Position numbers and translations under genes: made by a program. A stretch of DNA of 64,000 nucleotides, from positions 1 through 64,000 of the forward strand of contig RHKP01000003.1 in NCBI GenBank assembly GCA_008363215.1, written 5' to 3'. Origin of the DNA: Cyanobacteria bacterium CYA (lineage in GTDB: Bacteria; Planctomycetota; Phycisphaerae; Phycisphaerales; UBA1924). Under the pieces are notes generated by a model. It was not told where the DNA came from, did not search any database, and saw nothing but the letters and a program-made list of their open reading frames with translations. Below are positions 17,048 to 26,304 of the stretch, in pieces (the stretch's first letter is position 1; each line of letters begins with the position of its first letter).

Positions 17048-17836
17048 TCACGCGGCGGCCGATTCCTTCCCGGCGTCCATTGCTGCGCGCACGCCCGGGG
17101 GCAGGTAGGTCATGAGTTTGCTTTCGACGACGCGGGGGTTGTCACCGGACTGGATGGCCATGACGCCGGCGATGACGATGGTCTTGACGAGCACCTCTTC
17201 GCCGTCGCGTGCCTGGAGTTTGTCGCCCATCGGGCCGGTGACCATGTTGGCGATGATGGCGCCGTAGAGGGTGGTGATGAGGGCGACGGCCATGCCGGGC
17301 CCGATCTTGGACGGATCATCCATGTTGCTGAGCATGAAGATGAGGCCGAGAAGTGTTCCGATCATGCCGTACGCGGGGGCGTAGCGGCCGGTCGTGTCGA
17401 GAATCTGCTTGCCCTGGGCGTGCCGGTCGATGATGGCCTCGAGTTCAGTCTCCATGATCTGGTTGATGAGTTCGGGGTCAGTGCCGTCGACGGCCATTTT
17501 GATGCCGCGGACGATGAAGTCATCCTTCATTTCGGGGACGAGGTTCTCAAGGGCGAGGATGCCTTCGCGGCGGGCGATTTCGGCATAGCGGACGAGGTCG
17601 GTGATGGTGCCGACGGGATCGACCGGCTTGGAGAAGACGGACTTGAGGACGACGGCATGGAGTTTGGTGACGCGTGCCAGGGGGAACGAAGCCAGAATGG
17701 CGCCGAACGTGCCGCCAAACACGACTGCAATCGACGGCAGGTCGATCAGTGCGACGGGGTTCCCGCCGCCGAGCACGACGCCCAGCGCCAGAGCGACGAT
17801 CGCAACGACCAGACCGGCGACGGTTCCGATATCCAC
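17048..17836 (-). CDS. motA: Stator protein MotA
   Basis: MotA is the pentameric ring of the stator. The 262-residue product has four helices, the cytoplasmic loop RYAEIARREGILALENLVPE, and the conserved RYAPAYGMIGTLLGLIFMLSN then GPGMAVALITTLYGAIIANM segments. The start is GTG at 17836, six bases after GGAGGAG. It lies upstream of motB with flbD before it, a common flagellar order. Confidence 0.96.
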   Translation of the reverse strand: MDIGTVAGLVVAIVALALGVVLGGGNPVALIDLPSIAVVFGGTFGAILASFPLARVTKLHAVVLKSVFSKPVDPVGTITDLVRYAEIARREGILALENLVPEMKDDFIVRGIKMAVDGTDPELINQIMETELEAIIDRHAQGKQILDTTGRYAPAYGMIGTLLGLIFMLSNMDDPSKIGPGMAVALITTLYGAIIANMVTGPMGDKLQARDGEEVLVKTIVIAGVMAIQSGDNPRVVESKLMTYLPPGVRAAMDAGKESAAA

Positions 17837-17929
17837 AGATGCTCCTCCGAGCAGTGCCCCGAGTCAGAGTGCAACCACCGAGATTGAATCGGGTCGCGCG
17901 GGGGGGCACTTGATCGGAACCCGGGGTTC

Positions 17930-18127
17930 TCAGGCGGCCACGCCGAGGCGGCGCAAGGTACGTCCGTACTCGATGACCTTTTCGACGATTTCGCGCATGG
18001 TTTCGCGCACGACAAGGTGATCGCCGTTGATCAGCGTGATGATCGTGTCGGGCTGTTCCTCGACGGTGCGGATCAGTTCAGCGTTGACGACGAACCGCTT
18101 TCCGTTGAGGCGGGTGACTTCGATCAT
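17930..18127 (-). CDS. flbD: Flagellar FlbD family protein
   Basis: The 65-residue protein matches the small FlbD family found next to motAB in spirochaetes, Firmicutes and planctomycetes. It shows the whole short pattern: MIEVTRLNGKRFVVNAELI, then EEQPDTIITLINGDHLVVRE and a VEKVIEYGRTL helix. ATG at 18127 is chosen behind AAGGA; the start at 18142 would add five residues. It lies between flgE (11 bases upstream) and motA. The biochemical role is unknown; the family is not the FlbD response regulator of Caulobacter. Confidence 0.88.
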   Translation of the reverse strand: MIEVTRLNGKRFVVNAELIRTVEEQPDTIITLINGDHLVVRETMREIVEKVIEYGRTLRRLGVAA

Positions 18128-18138
18128 GTCAGTTTCCT

Positions 18139-19896
18139 TCATCGTCCAAGGACGAGGAGTTGCTGCATCAGTTCATCGGTGGTCCGGATGACCCTGGATG
18201 AGGCCGAGTACCCCGTTGAGGTTGTGATCAGATTGATGAACTCCTGTCCCAGGTCGACGTTGGACAGTTCGAGGGCCCCGGAAACCAGGGTGCCGGATCC
18301 GACCTCTCCGGGCGTAAGCGTGACGGGCGGGCCGCTGTTGGGTCCGATCATCCACGCGTTGCCGCCCGCGTCGACCATGCCTTCGTCATTGGCGACGCCG
18401 GCGATAACCACGCGACCGAGCGTTCGGGTAGCACCGTTATCGAAGGCGCCGAGGATTTCACCGTCGTCGGCCACTGCAAAGGACTCGAGCGTGCCGGCGG
18501 GCAGCCCATCGCGATAGACCCCCACGATCTCGGAGGGTTGGTCGGCCAGCGCCGTGGTACGGCCCATCGAGCCGGTGAAGGCGAGGTCGAAAGTCAGTGG
18601 CGTGGCAGCCCCGGTTCCGGTGCGGTCGAGCGAAACGACGACCGGATCTTCGGTCAGCAGGCGGCCGAAGGTGTCAAACTGGATCGTGCCCGTGCCCAAT
18701 GCCAGTTCGTCGCCGATGGAGTCGTTGGCTTCGAGGTAGTAGCGCCAGGTGGTGCCGCTGCTGGTCTTGGCTTCCAGGGCCATCGAAACGTCGAGACTGA
18801 CCGGGCTGCCCAGCGAGTCGTAGACGACGATGGTGGTGCGCACCGATTCGCCGTCGGCGCTTGCCTGCTTGTCGGGCACGAAGGGCAGGCGAACGAGGGC
18901 TCCATCGGCATCGAGGAGGCGCAAGTCGGCGGCCTCGATTTCCAGATCGTTGATGGTGCCGGTGTTTCCGACGATGGAGATGATGCCGGTTTCGGGGTCC
19001 AGGCTCAGGCCTGCGGTGTCGCCGTCGGGATTGGCCGAACCGGTGGAGTGCAGCCCAAGGGCCGCGTTGAGGAAGTCCATGAAGTCCTGCACGGTGGTGG
19101 AGGCGGTGATGTCGAGCGAGCGTTCGGGCACGGAGGAGAGCCCCTTCTGGGCTCCGGAGAGCAAAAGGGTCTGCTGGGGCTCGAAGAGCGGCTCATCGGC
19201 GGTGGTGATGGACAGGTCTCGCAGGTCTGTGAGCAGCGTGCCGGCGACGACACGGTTTCCGGCCCCCGGGGCAGGACTCGAACCCGGCAGTGCAATCAGG
19301 CCCGCGCTGGCGGTGGCCAGGAGATGGACCAGCGAGCCGCGGCTGGGCACGTCGCCGTCGGTATTGAGGTTTCCTGCGACGGTGGCGTTCTCGGTGGCTT
19401 CAGCCAGGCGAATCTTGCCGAGGGGGAGATTGATTGGTTCAAGTGCTCCGCTGTCGATGTTGAAGTCGTCATCGACGCCGTAGCCCATGAGGGTCTCGCC
19501 GGTGGGGGTGACGAGGTTATCGTTGAGATCCTGTCGGAAGGAGCCGGCGCGGGTGTAGAGGGTCTGGCTTCCGCGTTGGACGATGAAGAAGCCTCGGCCA
19601 TCGATGGCCAGGTCCCGCGGGTCGCCGGTGGCGTCGAGGGCGCCGGTGCGGAAGTCGCGCTGCACTCCGGCGATCTGCACGCCCAGCCCGATCTGGAGGG
19701 GGTTGGTGCCGCCGGTAGTATCGTCGGGCGCCGAGCCGATCTTGATGTCGCGGCTGAAGGCGTTTTCGAACATCATGCGGCTGGACTTGAAGGCGGTGGT
19801 GTTGACGTTGGCGATGTTGTTGCCGATGACGTCGAGGCGACGGGAGTGAACGTTGAGTCCTTGCAGTCCGGTGAACAGTGCGGTCAGCGAGGCCAT
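18139..19896 (-). CDS. flgE: Flagellar hook protein FlgE
   Basis: FlgE polymerises into the hook. The 585-residue protein has the N-terminal rod/hook helix with GLQGLNVHSRRLDVIGNNIANVNT, the first hook domain DLAIDGRGFFIVQRGS, a long variable middle (about residues 150-470), and the C-terminal segment that ends in LSNVDLGQEFINLITTSTGYSA followed by SSRVIRTTDELMQQLLVL. Length is above the enteric form because of the middle domain. ATG at 19896 is well placed after a small gap. It is preceded by flgD and the small operon protein. Confidence 0.95.
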   Translation of the reverse strand: MASLTALFTGLQGLNVHSRRLDVIGNNIANVNTTAFKSSRMMFENAFSRDIKIGSAPDDTTGGTNPLQIGLGVQIAGVQRDFRTGALDATGDPRDLAIDGRGFFIVQRGSQTLYTRAGSFRQDLNDNLVTPTGETLMGYGVDDDFNIDSGALEPINLPLGKIRLAEATENATVAGNLNTDGDVPSRGSLVHLLATASAGLIALPGSSPAPGAGNRVVAGTLLTDLRDLSITTADEPLFEPQQTLLLSGAQKGLSSVPERSLDITASTTVQDFMDFLNAALGLHSTGSANPDGDTAGLSLDPETGIISIVGNTGTINDLEIEAADLRLLDADGALVRLPFVPDKQASADGESVRTTIVVYDSLGSPVSLDVSMALEAKTSSGTTWRYYLEANDSIGDELALGTGTIQFDTFGRLLTEDPVVVSLDRTGTGAATPLTFDLAFTGSMGRTTALADQPSEIVGVYRDGLPAGTLESFAVADDGEILGAFDNGATRTLGRVVIAGVANDEGMVDAGGNAWMIGPNSGPPVTLTPGEVGSGTLVSGALELSNVDLGQEFINLITTSTGYSASSRVIRTTDELMQQLLVLGR

Positions 19897-19940
19897 AGAC
19901 GCTCCTTGCGGGCAATCAAGAGTGAGAGGCTGATCGGTGG

Positions 19941-20423
19941 TCAGATGACCTGCGGCGAGCGGTTCGAGCCGAGCAGGTCAAGCAGCCTGCGGGCGGAGAC
20001 ACTCGCATCCGGCGTGCCGGAGGCGACCTCGCCGGGCGCGAGCGTGGAAGAAAGTTCGTACATGGCGTCGAAGCCGGAGAGCAGTTCTCCGGCGCCTTCG
20101 CCTCTGCCCACGATGGTGCGGCGCTCGACGTCGAGCACGAGACGATCGGAGCCGTCAATGACGAGCACGCGATCAAGCCCCTGTGCCTGAGCGAGGTCGG
20201 CGATCTGCGAGAGTTGCTCGAGTTTGTCAGGAGCCAGATCGAGGTCAAGGTCCGGGTCCACGCTGACCGTCAGTCCGCTGCGCACGCCGCCGGCGCGGGC
20301 CTGATCGAGCAGGGCGGCAAAGTCAAGCGAGCGCGGATCGGCGCCGGATCGGGGGCGTTCGGCGGGCACGACGCCCGAGCCGAGCATACGCAGGAGTGTG
20401 AGCGAATCACTCGGTATCGTCAT
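19941..20423 (-). CDS. Flagellar operon protein of the TIGR02530 kind
   Basis: The 160-residue protein sits between flgD and flgE. Its middle, LDLAPDKLEQLSQIADLAQAQ then DRVLVIDGSDRLVLDVERRTIVGR, has the order of a helix, a strand ending in a small turn, and a VLDV-type strand seen in the uncharacterised flg_new/TIGR02530 family of flagellar operon proteins. Both ends are variable. ATG at 20423 overlaps the flgD 3' end by 17 bases. Function is unknown; position and motif support a real flagellar gene. Confidence 0.72.
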   Translation of the reverse strand: MTIPSDSLTLLRMLGSGVVPAERPRSGADPRSLDFAALLDQARAGGVRSGLTVSVDPDLDLDLAPDKLEQLSQIADLAQAQGLDRVLVIDGSDRLVLDVERRTIVGRGEGAGELLSGFDAMYELSSTLAPGEVASGTPDASVSARRLLDLLGSNRSPQVI

Positions 20424-20847
20424 CGACCTCTCCCAGTTCGGGGTTGGTGACTTCGATCAGGTTGTCCATGCGCACACGCTGCCCGTTCATGAGGTTGAGC
20501 ACCGGGCCTTCGTCGGTCTGGCTGACGGAGAACACCACGTCGACGACCTGGCTGGACGTCTCGGAGATGCCGCTGACGAGTTTGCCGATCATCTGCGAGG
20601 CGGCCGCGAACTCGGTGCGCTGCGAGACCTTGTCCAGGCGTTCGCCCAACTGGATGTCGGACTCGATGGAGCGCAGGCTCGAGAGTTGGTCGAGCATGGC
20701 CTGCGAGTCATTGGGCTCGAAAGGATCCTGGTTCGTCAGTTCGGTGAACATGATTTCGACGAACTCCTTGCTGGTCAGCGCGGAGAAGGCGCTCGTCGAG
20801 CCGGCCGAGTTGGCGCTGGTTGCGCCCAGCGCGTCGATCGTGGACAT
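20407..20847 (-). CDS. flgD: Flagellar hook capping protein FlgD
   Basis: FlgD caps the growing hook and is a scaffold for FlgE. The 146-residue protein has the conserved N-terminal part FSALTSKEFVEIMFTELTNQDPFEPNDSQAMLDQLSSL and a following helix, then one strand-rich domain (SQVVDVVFSV... LNLMNGQRVRMDNLIEVTNP). It is short: enteric FlgD is about 230 residues and has an extra FlgD Ig and Tudor part, which is missing here, as is common in non-enteric forms. ATG at 20847 is clear. Confidence 0.92.
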   Translation of the reverse strand: MSTIDALGATSANSAGSTSAFSALTSKEFVEIMFTELTNQDPFEPNDSQAMLDQLSSLRSIESDIQLGERLDKVSQRTEFAAASQMIGKLVSGISETSSQVVDVVFSVSQTDEGPVLNLMNGQRVRMDNLIEVTNPELGEVDDDTE

Positions 20848-20862
20848 GCACGCACCTCGTTG

Positions 20863-22020
20863 TCAGGCGATGGCGTCAAGCCGGAGCACCACTCCCTCGA
20901 TGCTTCGCCGCACCACCACGCATGGACCCGTCTCCGAGCCGGGCTCCGCCGCGGGCTCGAACATAGTGCCTCCATCCGCCTCCGCGGATGCCCGTCGCGC
21001 CCGGGCGGTGCTCCCACCATGCCAGGGCTGTTGCTGGCCGGAACCGGCGGACTCCCTTCCGTCGATCCGGTCGCTTTCCGATGCAGGCGCCGCGCTCTCC
21101 GAGTGCGGGCCGATCACTTCAAGCCTCTCGACGCGCAGGCCGCGGGTTTCCAGGGCGTGGCGAAGAGCGTCGAGATTGCTCTTCAGCAAGTCGCATGCCG
21201 ATTCGGTTTCAGTACGGAAGAGTGCGCGGGCCGATCCCTCACGGACCTCAACATCCACGCGCACGTCACCGAGGGCCTGGGGCGAGAGGCGCAGGCTGAG
21301 TTTGCCGCCGCCGCGCGCAATGATGCTTGCCAGTGAACGCGACACCTGCGAAGTCAGATGCTGCTTCTCAGCGTGGAAAATGGGCGGCGAATGCTTCTTG
21401 AAGGCGGCCGCAGCGGCGCGGGGGTCGATGCGCGGTCCGGGGCGCGAAAGCCCCGCGAGGGCGTCGATGCGCGTCGAACCCCGCGTCGTAGACGCCGTTG
21501 CCCGGGGCGTCGAGACATCGGGTGGAGCGTGGGGTGCGACGGCGGCAGTCGGTTGCGCCGGCGGCGAAGATTGCGCGTGGCTCGGCCGCGATTGCGTTTG
21601 AGACGGCGAAGTCTGCGCGGGCCTGGCGTCGGCGCGTGCGAGGCGGCCGGCGCTGCGCGGCCCCGTCGCACCGGACTGTTCGGCTGCGCCGGTCGACCTG
21701 GCAGAGGGCGGCACGGGGGCGGACGGCGGCGTCTTGTGGGGAGTCTGAGCGGTTTGACTGCGTGCGTGAGAGTCCGCCGCCTGCGGTTCAGACGGGCTGG
21801 TCAGTTCGGCGGCCGCGATCGACGCGAGATTGACCTGGTTGGGATTCTTCAGTTCGTCGCGCACCACCTGCGCGATGCCGGGCGACTTCTGCGCTTGCTG
21901 GTCGAGCAGGTCGGCAAACACGCCGGCGAATCCCTGGGCCGCGAGCGGCGTCGTGCTCGACGTGCGGACCTGATCGACTTCGGTTTTCGGGCCGCCTGAT
22001 CCGCCTGCCTGTTCAATCAT
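20863..22020 (-). CDS. fliK: Hook-length control protein FliK
   Basis: FliK is exported during hook growth and triggers the FlhB switch. The 385-residue protein has a long Ala/Pro/Ser-rich middle (about residues 70-210) typical for a ruler, and the conserved C-terminal domain (about residues 230-330) with KLSLRLSPQALGDVRVDVEVREG and LKSNLDALRHALETRGLRVERLEV. ATG at 22020 overlaps the upstream motE-like stop by four bases. It lies directly before flgD, the normal place. Confidence 0.92.
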   Translation of the reverse strand: MIEQAGGSGGPKTEVDQVRTSSTTPLAAQGFAGVFADLLDQQAQKSPGIAQVVRDELKNPNQVNLASIAAAELTSPSEPQAADSHARSQTAQTPHKTPPSAPVPPSARSTGAAEQSGATGPRSAGRLARADARPAQTSPSQTQSRPSHAQSSPPAQPTAAVAPHAPPDVSTPRATASTTRGSTRIDALAGLSRPGPRIDPRAAAAAFKKHSPPIFHAEKQHLTSQVSRSLASIIARGGGKLSLRLSPQALGDVRVDVEVREGSARALFRTETESACDLLKSNLDALRHALETRGLRVERLEVIGPHSESAAPASESDRIDGRESAGSGQQQPWHGGSTARARRASAEADGGTMFEPAAEPGSETGPCVVVRRSIEGVVLRLDAIA

Positions 22021-22709
22021 CCGGGCGTCTCTCCGTCCGCGGGGGTTTCGATGCCCCGCGTGCGGAGAGATTCCAGCAATTCGGCTGCCACGTCGGGCTG
22101 ACCGGCCTTGATGAACTCGGTGAGAACCTTGGCCCGGGCCCGCTCGTCCATTGCGTTCAGATAGGAGACTACCTGTTCCTTGGAGCCCTCCTGGAGCAGC
22201 GTACCGAGCATATCGCGGGCCTCGGTCGCCCTGACGCCCTCCAGCACCGCCAGCGACTTTTTGAACTGGACGCCGCCCTCGATCTCTCGCATGCGGTCGC
22301 GCATAGCGTTGAACGCGTCTCGCTCCTTGCGGAAGGACACGACCTGCTCATCGAGCGAGGCCTGGTCGCGCTGCAGCATCCGCTGCAAGTCTTCAACCTC
22401 GCGCCGCAAACGTTCGATGCGCTGCAGGTCGACTTCGGTGGCGTTCAGGCGCATGGCCACCAGTTCCGAGGCACTGCGCGCGCTTCCGCTGAGTTCCTTT
22501 GACTTGGCTTTTTCGGCGTCGGCGAGCGCCTGAGCCTCGGCGTCGAGCCGTGACTGTTCCATGGCCACCGTTTCGCTGAACATCTCCCGCACCTGCCGCA
22601 AGCGCTCGATGCTCAGACGCCCCGTCTGGGCCAGCCAGCCAGCAAAGCCGCCCAGCGCGACCACGTTGGCCAGCGCCAGCACCGAGAGCACTGTCCAGAT
22701 GCGCTTCAT
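22017..22709 (-). CDS. MotE-like coiled-coil membrane protein
   Basis: The 230-residue protein has an N-terminal membrane helix (VLSVLALANVVALGGFAGWLA, about residues 8-28), a long coiled coil at about 50-150 (LNATEVDLQRIERLRREVEDL and QRMLQRDQASLDEQVVSFRKE) and a C-terminal helical domain (GTLLQEGSKEQVVSYLNAMDERARAKVLTEFI). That domain is of the MgtE-N kind seen in MotE, a chaperone for the MotC periplasmic ring in alphaproteobacteria. Overlaps of four bases join it to fliJ and fliK. The MotE name is a domain-based inference. Confidence 0.75.
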   Translation of the reverse strand: MKRIWTVLSVLALANVVALGGFAGWLAQTGRLSIERLRQVREMFSETVAMEQSRLDAEAQALADAEKAKSKELSGSARSASELVAMRLNATEVDLQRIERLRREVEDLQRMLQRDQASLDEQVVSFRKERDAFNAMRDRMREIEGGVQFKKSLAVLEGVRATEARDMLGTLLQEGSKEQVVSYLNAMDERARAKVLTEFIKAGQPDVAAELLESLRTRGIETPADGETPG

Positions 22710-23173
22710 GGCTTGCTCTCCTGATCAGCGGCCTGGCTCCGGCCGTGCCGCATCACCATCAGTTCGTCCAGTTCGGCCGCCTCGCGGCGCTTCTGTTCAT
22801 CGCGCCAGGCCTGCTCGGCGCGATCTCGCAGCACTTCCATCGCCTTGCGCCGCGTCAAGGCCTCAAGCAGCCGTAGGCGGGCCGCGTCGAGCCGCCGATG
22901 AACGCCGGCCAGTTCCAGCACGGCCCGGTTGGCCTTGTTGGTCAGGTCGAGCGAGGCGTTGGCCTGAAGCCGCGCGGCCCGCAGATCGCCCCCCAGAGTC
23001 AACTGCCGGCGCAGATCCTCGCGCTCCTGGGTGATCGCCCGAGCGTACGCCCGGATGCGTTCCTCCAGCGCCAGGCGGATGCGTTCCACCTCGGCCACGG
23101 CGCGCTGCTCTTCCTCTTCGATGCGGCGACGCTGTTCGAGCACCGGTTCGAGTTTGAAGCGGAATCCTCGCAT
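22706..23173 (-). CDS. fliJ: Flagellar export protein FliJ
   Basis: FliJ is the coiled-coil stalk of the FliHIJ ATPase complex. The 155-residue product begins with the typical FRFKLEPVLEQRRRIEEEE, and almost the whole chain is predicted to be helical with heptads of Ala, Leu, Arg and Glu. ATG at 23173 follows fliI by three bases; the 3' end overlaps the motE-like gene by four. The identity rests on the N-terminal pattern and on the place after fliI. Confidence 0.9.
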   Translation of the reverse strand: MRGFRFKLEPVLEQRRRIEEEEQRAVAEVERIRLALEERIRAYARAITQEREDLRRQLTLGGDLRAARLQANASLDLTNKANRAVLELAGVHRRLDAARLRLLEALTRRKAMEVLRDRAEQAWRDEQKRREAAELDELMVMRHGRSQAADQESKP

Positions 23174-23176
23174 CGA

Positions 23177-24541
23177 TCAACCCTTCCCGTGCGCCCTGGC
23201 GGCGTTCACCTGCTCGATGCGCGTTGTCGCTTCTTCGCTCAGGCGGATCAGCCGTGCGCGCCCGTCCTCAAACTTCACCTTCTCGTCCGTCGCTTGCCGC
23301 AGGAGCGACTCGATCGCAGCGTGCGTATCGATCGCCACGTCGGCCTCGGCACTGGAGCCTCGCGCGTAGGCCCCGATCTGCACGAGGTCCTCAATCTCGC
23401 GGTACCTGGCTTCCAGGCGCATCAGCGTCCGGCGAGCGGCGCGATGGGCCTGGTCGCTCACGGCGTCTCCAACGCGGCTGATCGAGTCGAGCACGTCGAT
23501 GGCCGGGTAATGCGACCGGTGCGCCAGGCGCCGGCTGAGCGTCAGGTGCCCGTCGAGGATTCCGCGAGCAGCGTCGGAGACCGGCTCGGTCATGTCGTCG
23601 CCCTCAACGAGGATCGTGTACAACCCGGTGATCGAGCCGCCGGTATCAACGCATCCGCCCGCCCGCTCGAGCATGAGCGCCAGTCCGGCGAAGACGCTGG
23701 GCGTGTATCCGCGCGTGGCCGGCGGTTCACCGGCCGAGAGCCCGACTTGTCGTTGCGCATGGGCAAAGCGAGTCACCGAGTCCATCATCAGCATGACCTG
23801 GCTGCCCTGGTCGCGGAAGTACTCGGCGGCGGTGCACGCGAGTTTGGCGGCGCGCAGTCGCAGCAGGGGCGACTGGTCGCTGGTTGCGACGACGACGACG
23901 GAGCGGGCCAGACCCTCGGGTCCCAGTGCGTCTTCGAGGAACTCGCGCACCTCGCGCCCGCGCTCGCCGATGAGGGCGATGACGTTGACATCGGCGTCGG
24001 TACCGCGCGCGATCTGGGCGAGCAGGGTTGACTTTCCGACGCCTGGGCCGGCGAAAATGCCCACGCGCTGCCCTCGCCCCAGCGGGGTCATGAGGTCGAT
24101 GGCGCGGACGCCCGTGCGGATGGGCTTGTCAACGCGAGCGCGTCGCAGCGCTTCACGCGGCTCGGGGTTGAGCAGGCGCGGAGCACACCCGCCGATGCTG
24201 CCGTGCCCGTCGATCGGACGCCCAAGTCCGTCAATCACACGCCCCAGCATCGAGCCGCCCACGCGCGCCACCTGCTCACGCTCTTCGACGCGCACGCGGT
24301 CTCCGGGCGCCAGCCCGGCCGCCTGTGCCAGGGGCATCACGATCGAACGCTGCCCGCAGAAGCCGACAACTTCGCCCTCAACCGGGCGCCGCCCGGGCGA
24401 TCGGATCGAAACCAGCGATCCAACCGGCGCCGGGAGTGCTTCGACATGGACGCACAGGCCGCGCAGTTCGGCGACGTGCCCTTCGACGCGCAACGCCGCC
24501 GCGCGCGCCACGGTCTCCATCTCTGCCGCCAGCAGGCTCAT
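23177..24541 (-). CDS. fliI: Flagellum-specific ATP synthase FliI
   Basis: FliI is the hexameric ATPase that energises export. The 454-residue protein has an N-terminal beta-barrel (about residues 15-90), the Walker A loop GPGVGKS at 165-171 (AGSGVGKS in most relatives, with Ser to Pro here), the segment VIALIGERGREVREFLED, Walker B LMMDSVTRFAHAQRQVGLSAGEPPATRGYTPSVF, and the C-terminal chaperone-binding domain. The start is ATG at 24541, four bases inside fliH. Length is typical. Confidence 0.96.
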   Translation of the reverse strand: MSLLAAEMETVARAAALRVEGHVAELRGLCVHVEALPAPVGSLVSIRSPGRRPVEGEVVGFCGQRSIVMPLAQAAGLAPGDRVRVEEREQVARVGGSMLGRVIDGLGRPIDGHGSIGGCAPRLLNPEPREALRRARVDKPIRTGVRAIDLMTPLGRGQRVGIFAGPGVGKSTLLAQIARGTDADVNVIALIGERGREVREFLEDALGPEGLARSVVVVATSDQSPLLRLRAAKLACTAAEYFRDQGSQVMLMMDSVTRFAHAQRQVGLSAGEPPATRGYTPSVFAGLALMLERAGGCVDTGGSITGLYTILVEGDDMTEPVSDAARGILDGHLTLSRRLAHRSHYPAIDVLDSISRVGDAVSDQAHRAARRTLMRLEARYREIEDLVQIGAYARGSSAEADVAIDTHAAIESLLRQATDEKVKFEDGRARLIRLSEEATTRIEQVNAARAHGKG

Positions 24542-25245
24542 GCGGGGGCCTCCCCGAGGATGCTGGCGACCAGACGGTCAAGCCGGGTGTTCACCGAAGC
24601 ATCGACCAGGCCCTGCCGCTCGGTGATGGCAATGCACGAGCCGCGGGAGCACTGCTCGTCGCGGATGAGTTCGACATCAAACTGTGTTTCCATTCGCTGC
24701 AGCAGTTGCGGCAGTGCGTCGTGCAGAATCGGCTCGTCCTCCGGGTGGATGCGGACGCGGAGTCTCGTCGGGCCGGCGACCAACGACAGCACCTCGGCCA
24801 TGGCGTGCTCAACCAGGGAGGGATCGGTCTGTACAAGCCGTCCGGTGGCGCGCGATGCGATCTGGCAGGCCAGATGCACCACATCGCGGCGTGCGTCGAG
24901 CAGCATGGATTCGCGGCGCGCGGCAAACTGCTCGAGCGCTTCGGTCCATGCCTGCATCACGAGATTGAGCGAATCGCGAAACTCCCTGATCGCTTCCTCG
25001 CGTCCCTCGGTCCGTCCCTGTTCGAGCCCTTTTCGAAGGCCTTCCTCCATGCCGGTCTTGCGCCCGGCCGAGGCCGCGTCCTTGATCAGATTCTCGCGTT
25101 CGCGTCTGGCTTCCTCGACGATCTGCGCGGCCTTGGCGCGGGCGTCTGCCACCAGCGCGTCTCGCTGCTGCTCGACCCGTCCCAGATCGAGCACCACCGC
25201 ATCGCGGGCGATGAGTTCGGCGTCGGCTCGTCGGATCAGCCCCAT
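24538..25245 (-). CDS. fliH: Flagellar assembly protein FliH
   Basis: FliH holds FliI in check and links it to FliN. The 235-residue protein has an N-terminal Ala/Arg/Glu-rich coiled coil, then the Gly-rich repeat GMEEGLRKGLEQGRTEGREEA typical of FliH, and a C-terminal domain with RDVVHLACQIASRATGRLV and a LVDASVNTRLDRL end. ATG at 25245 lies behind GGAGGTG; the GTG codons before it are less likely. It is placed between fliG and fliI in the common order. Confidence 0.9.
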   Translation of the reverse strand: MGLIRRADAELIARDAVVLDLGRVEQQRDALVADARAKAAQIVEEARRERENLIKDAASAGRKTGMEEGLRKGLEQGRTEGREEAIREFRDSLNLVMQAWTEALEQFAARRESMLLDARRDVVHLACQIASRATGRLVQTDPSLVEHAMAEVLSLVAGPTRLRVRIHPEDEPILHDALPQLLQRMETQFDVELIRDEQCSRGSCIAITERQGLVDASVNTRLDRLVASILGEAPA

Positions 25246-25257
25246 CACCACCTCCGG

Positions 25258-26298
25258 TCAGACCAGAACGTCGCTGTCCCCGCCTCGGCCCTGGATGAAC
25301 ACCTCGCCGGCTTCCTCGAGTCGGCGCACCACGTCGACAATGCGTTGCTGGGCGGCCTCGACGTCGCTGACGCGCACCGGGCCCATGTATTCCATGTCCT
25401 CGCGGATCATCGCGGCCGCCCGCTCCGACATGTTCGACATGATCTTCTGCTGCAGTTCCGGGCTTGCGGTCTTGAGGGCCAGTGCCAGTTCGTCGTTCTC
25501 GATTTCCTTGAGCACCGACTGAATGCCCTTGTCGTTGACGAGCAAGATGTCCTCGAAGACGAACATGAGTCTGCGGATCTGCTCGACCAGGTCGGGATCC
25601 TCGCCTTCGAGCCCTTCCATAATCGACTTTTCCGTCGCGCGGTCGGCCAGGTTGAGAATCTCGGCCACGGTGGGCACGCCGCCGGCTTTTTCCATGCTCT
25701 GCATCAGCATGTTGGAGAGGCGTGACTCGAGCCCTCGCTCGACGTCGCGGATCACCTCGGGGTTGGTCTGCTCCATGTTGGCGATGCGCTTGATGACCTC
25801 GATCTGCTTCTGCATCGGAAGCCCAACCAGGATTTCGGCCGCCTTGTGGTGCGAGAGGTGGCAGGTGATCAGCGCGATCGTCTGCGGATGCTCATCCTGG
25901 ATGAACGTCAGCAGGTTCTCGCTCTCGGCCCGCTGCAGGAAACTGAACGGCGTCTTCTGCACCTGCGTCTGGATCTGCCCCAGCACGCGCTCGGCGACTT
26001 TCGGATCAAGCGACCCCTGAAGCAGCGTCCTGGCATAGTCCAGGTTGCCCTCGGCCGCGGCGCCCCATGCGATCACGGTATGGTAAAACTCGTCGACCAC
26101 GGCCGCCTGCAACTGGCGCGACACCCGCCCCAGCCCGGCCAGTTCGCGTGTCACCTCCTCGACGGCCTCGCCCGGCAAGGCCTTGAGGATCTGGGCCGCC
26201 GACTCGGCGCCCACCGCCAGCAGGATGATGGCGGCCTTGGTCAGCGAGGTGAGTTCGCGGGGGTCGGGCGGTAGTTTCTCATTGGGCTTGCGTGCCAC
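25258..26298 (-). CDS. fliG: Flagellar motor switch protein FliG
   Basis: FliG is the C-ring protein that meets the stator. The 346-residue protein has the FliG N-terminal domain (KAAIILLAVGAESAAQILKAL), the middle-domain EHPQTIALITCHL motif and MSNMSERAAAMIREDMEYMGPVRVSDVEAAQQRIVDV at the C-terminal torque domain. Charged residues for stator contact are present in that last helix. The start is GTG at 26298. It lies 6 bases after fliF and 12 before fliH. Confidence 0.97.
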   Translation of the reverse strand: MARKPNEKLPPDPRELTSLTKAAIILLAVGAESAAQILKALPGEAVEEVTRELAGLGRVSRQLQAAVVDEFYHTVIAWGAAAEGNLDYARTLLQGSLDPKVAERVLGQIQTQVQKTPFSFLQRAESENLLTFIQDEHPQTIALITCHLSHHKAAEILVGLPMQKQIEVIKRIANMEQTNPEVIRDVERGLESRLSNMLMQSMEKAGGVPTVAEILNLADRATEKSIMEGLEGEDPDLVEQIRRLMFVFEDILLVNDKGIQSVLKEIENDELALALKTASPELQQKIMSNMSERAAAMIREDMEYMGPVRVSDVEAAQQRIVDVVRRLEEAGEVFIQGRGGDSDVLV

Positions 26299-26304
26299 CG
26301 GTGA

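Noticed and set aside
19271-19290. Minus-strand GGGTTCGAGTCCTGC looks like a tRNA T-arm
   Set aside because: It lies within flgE in frame, the T-stem has a mismatch and a wobble, and no matching D-arm, anticodon arm or acceptor stem was found.
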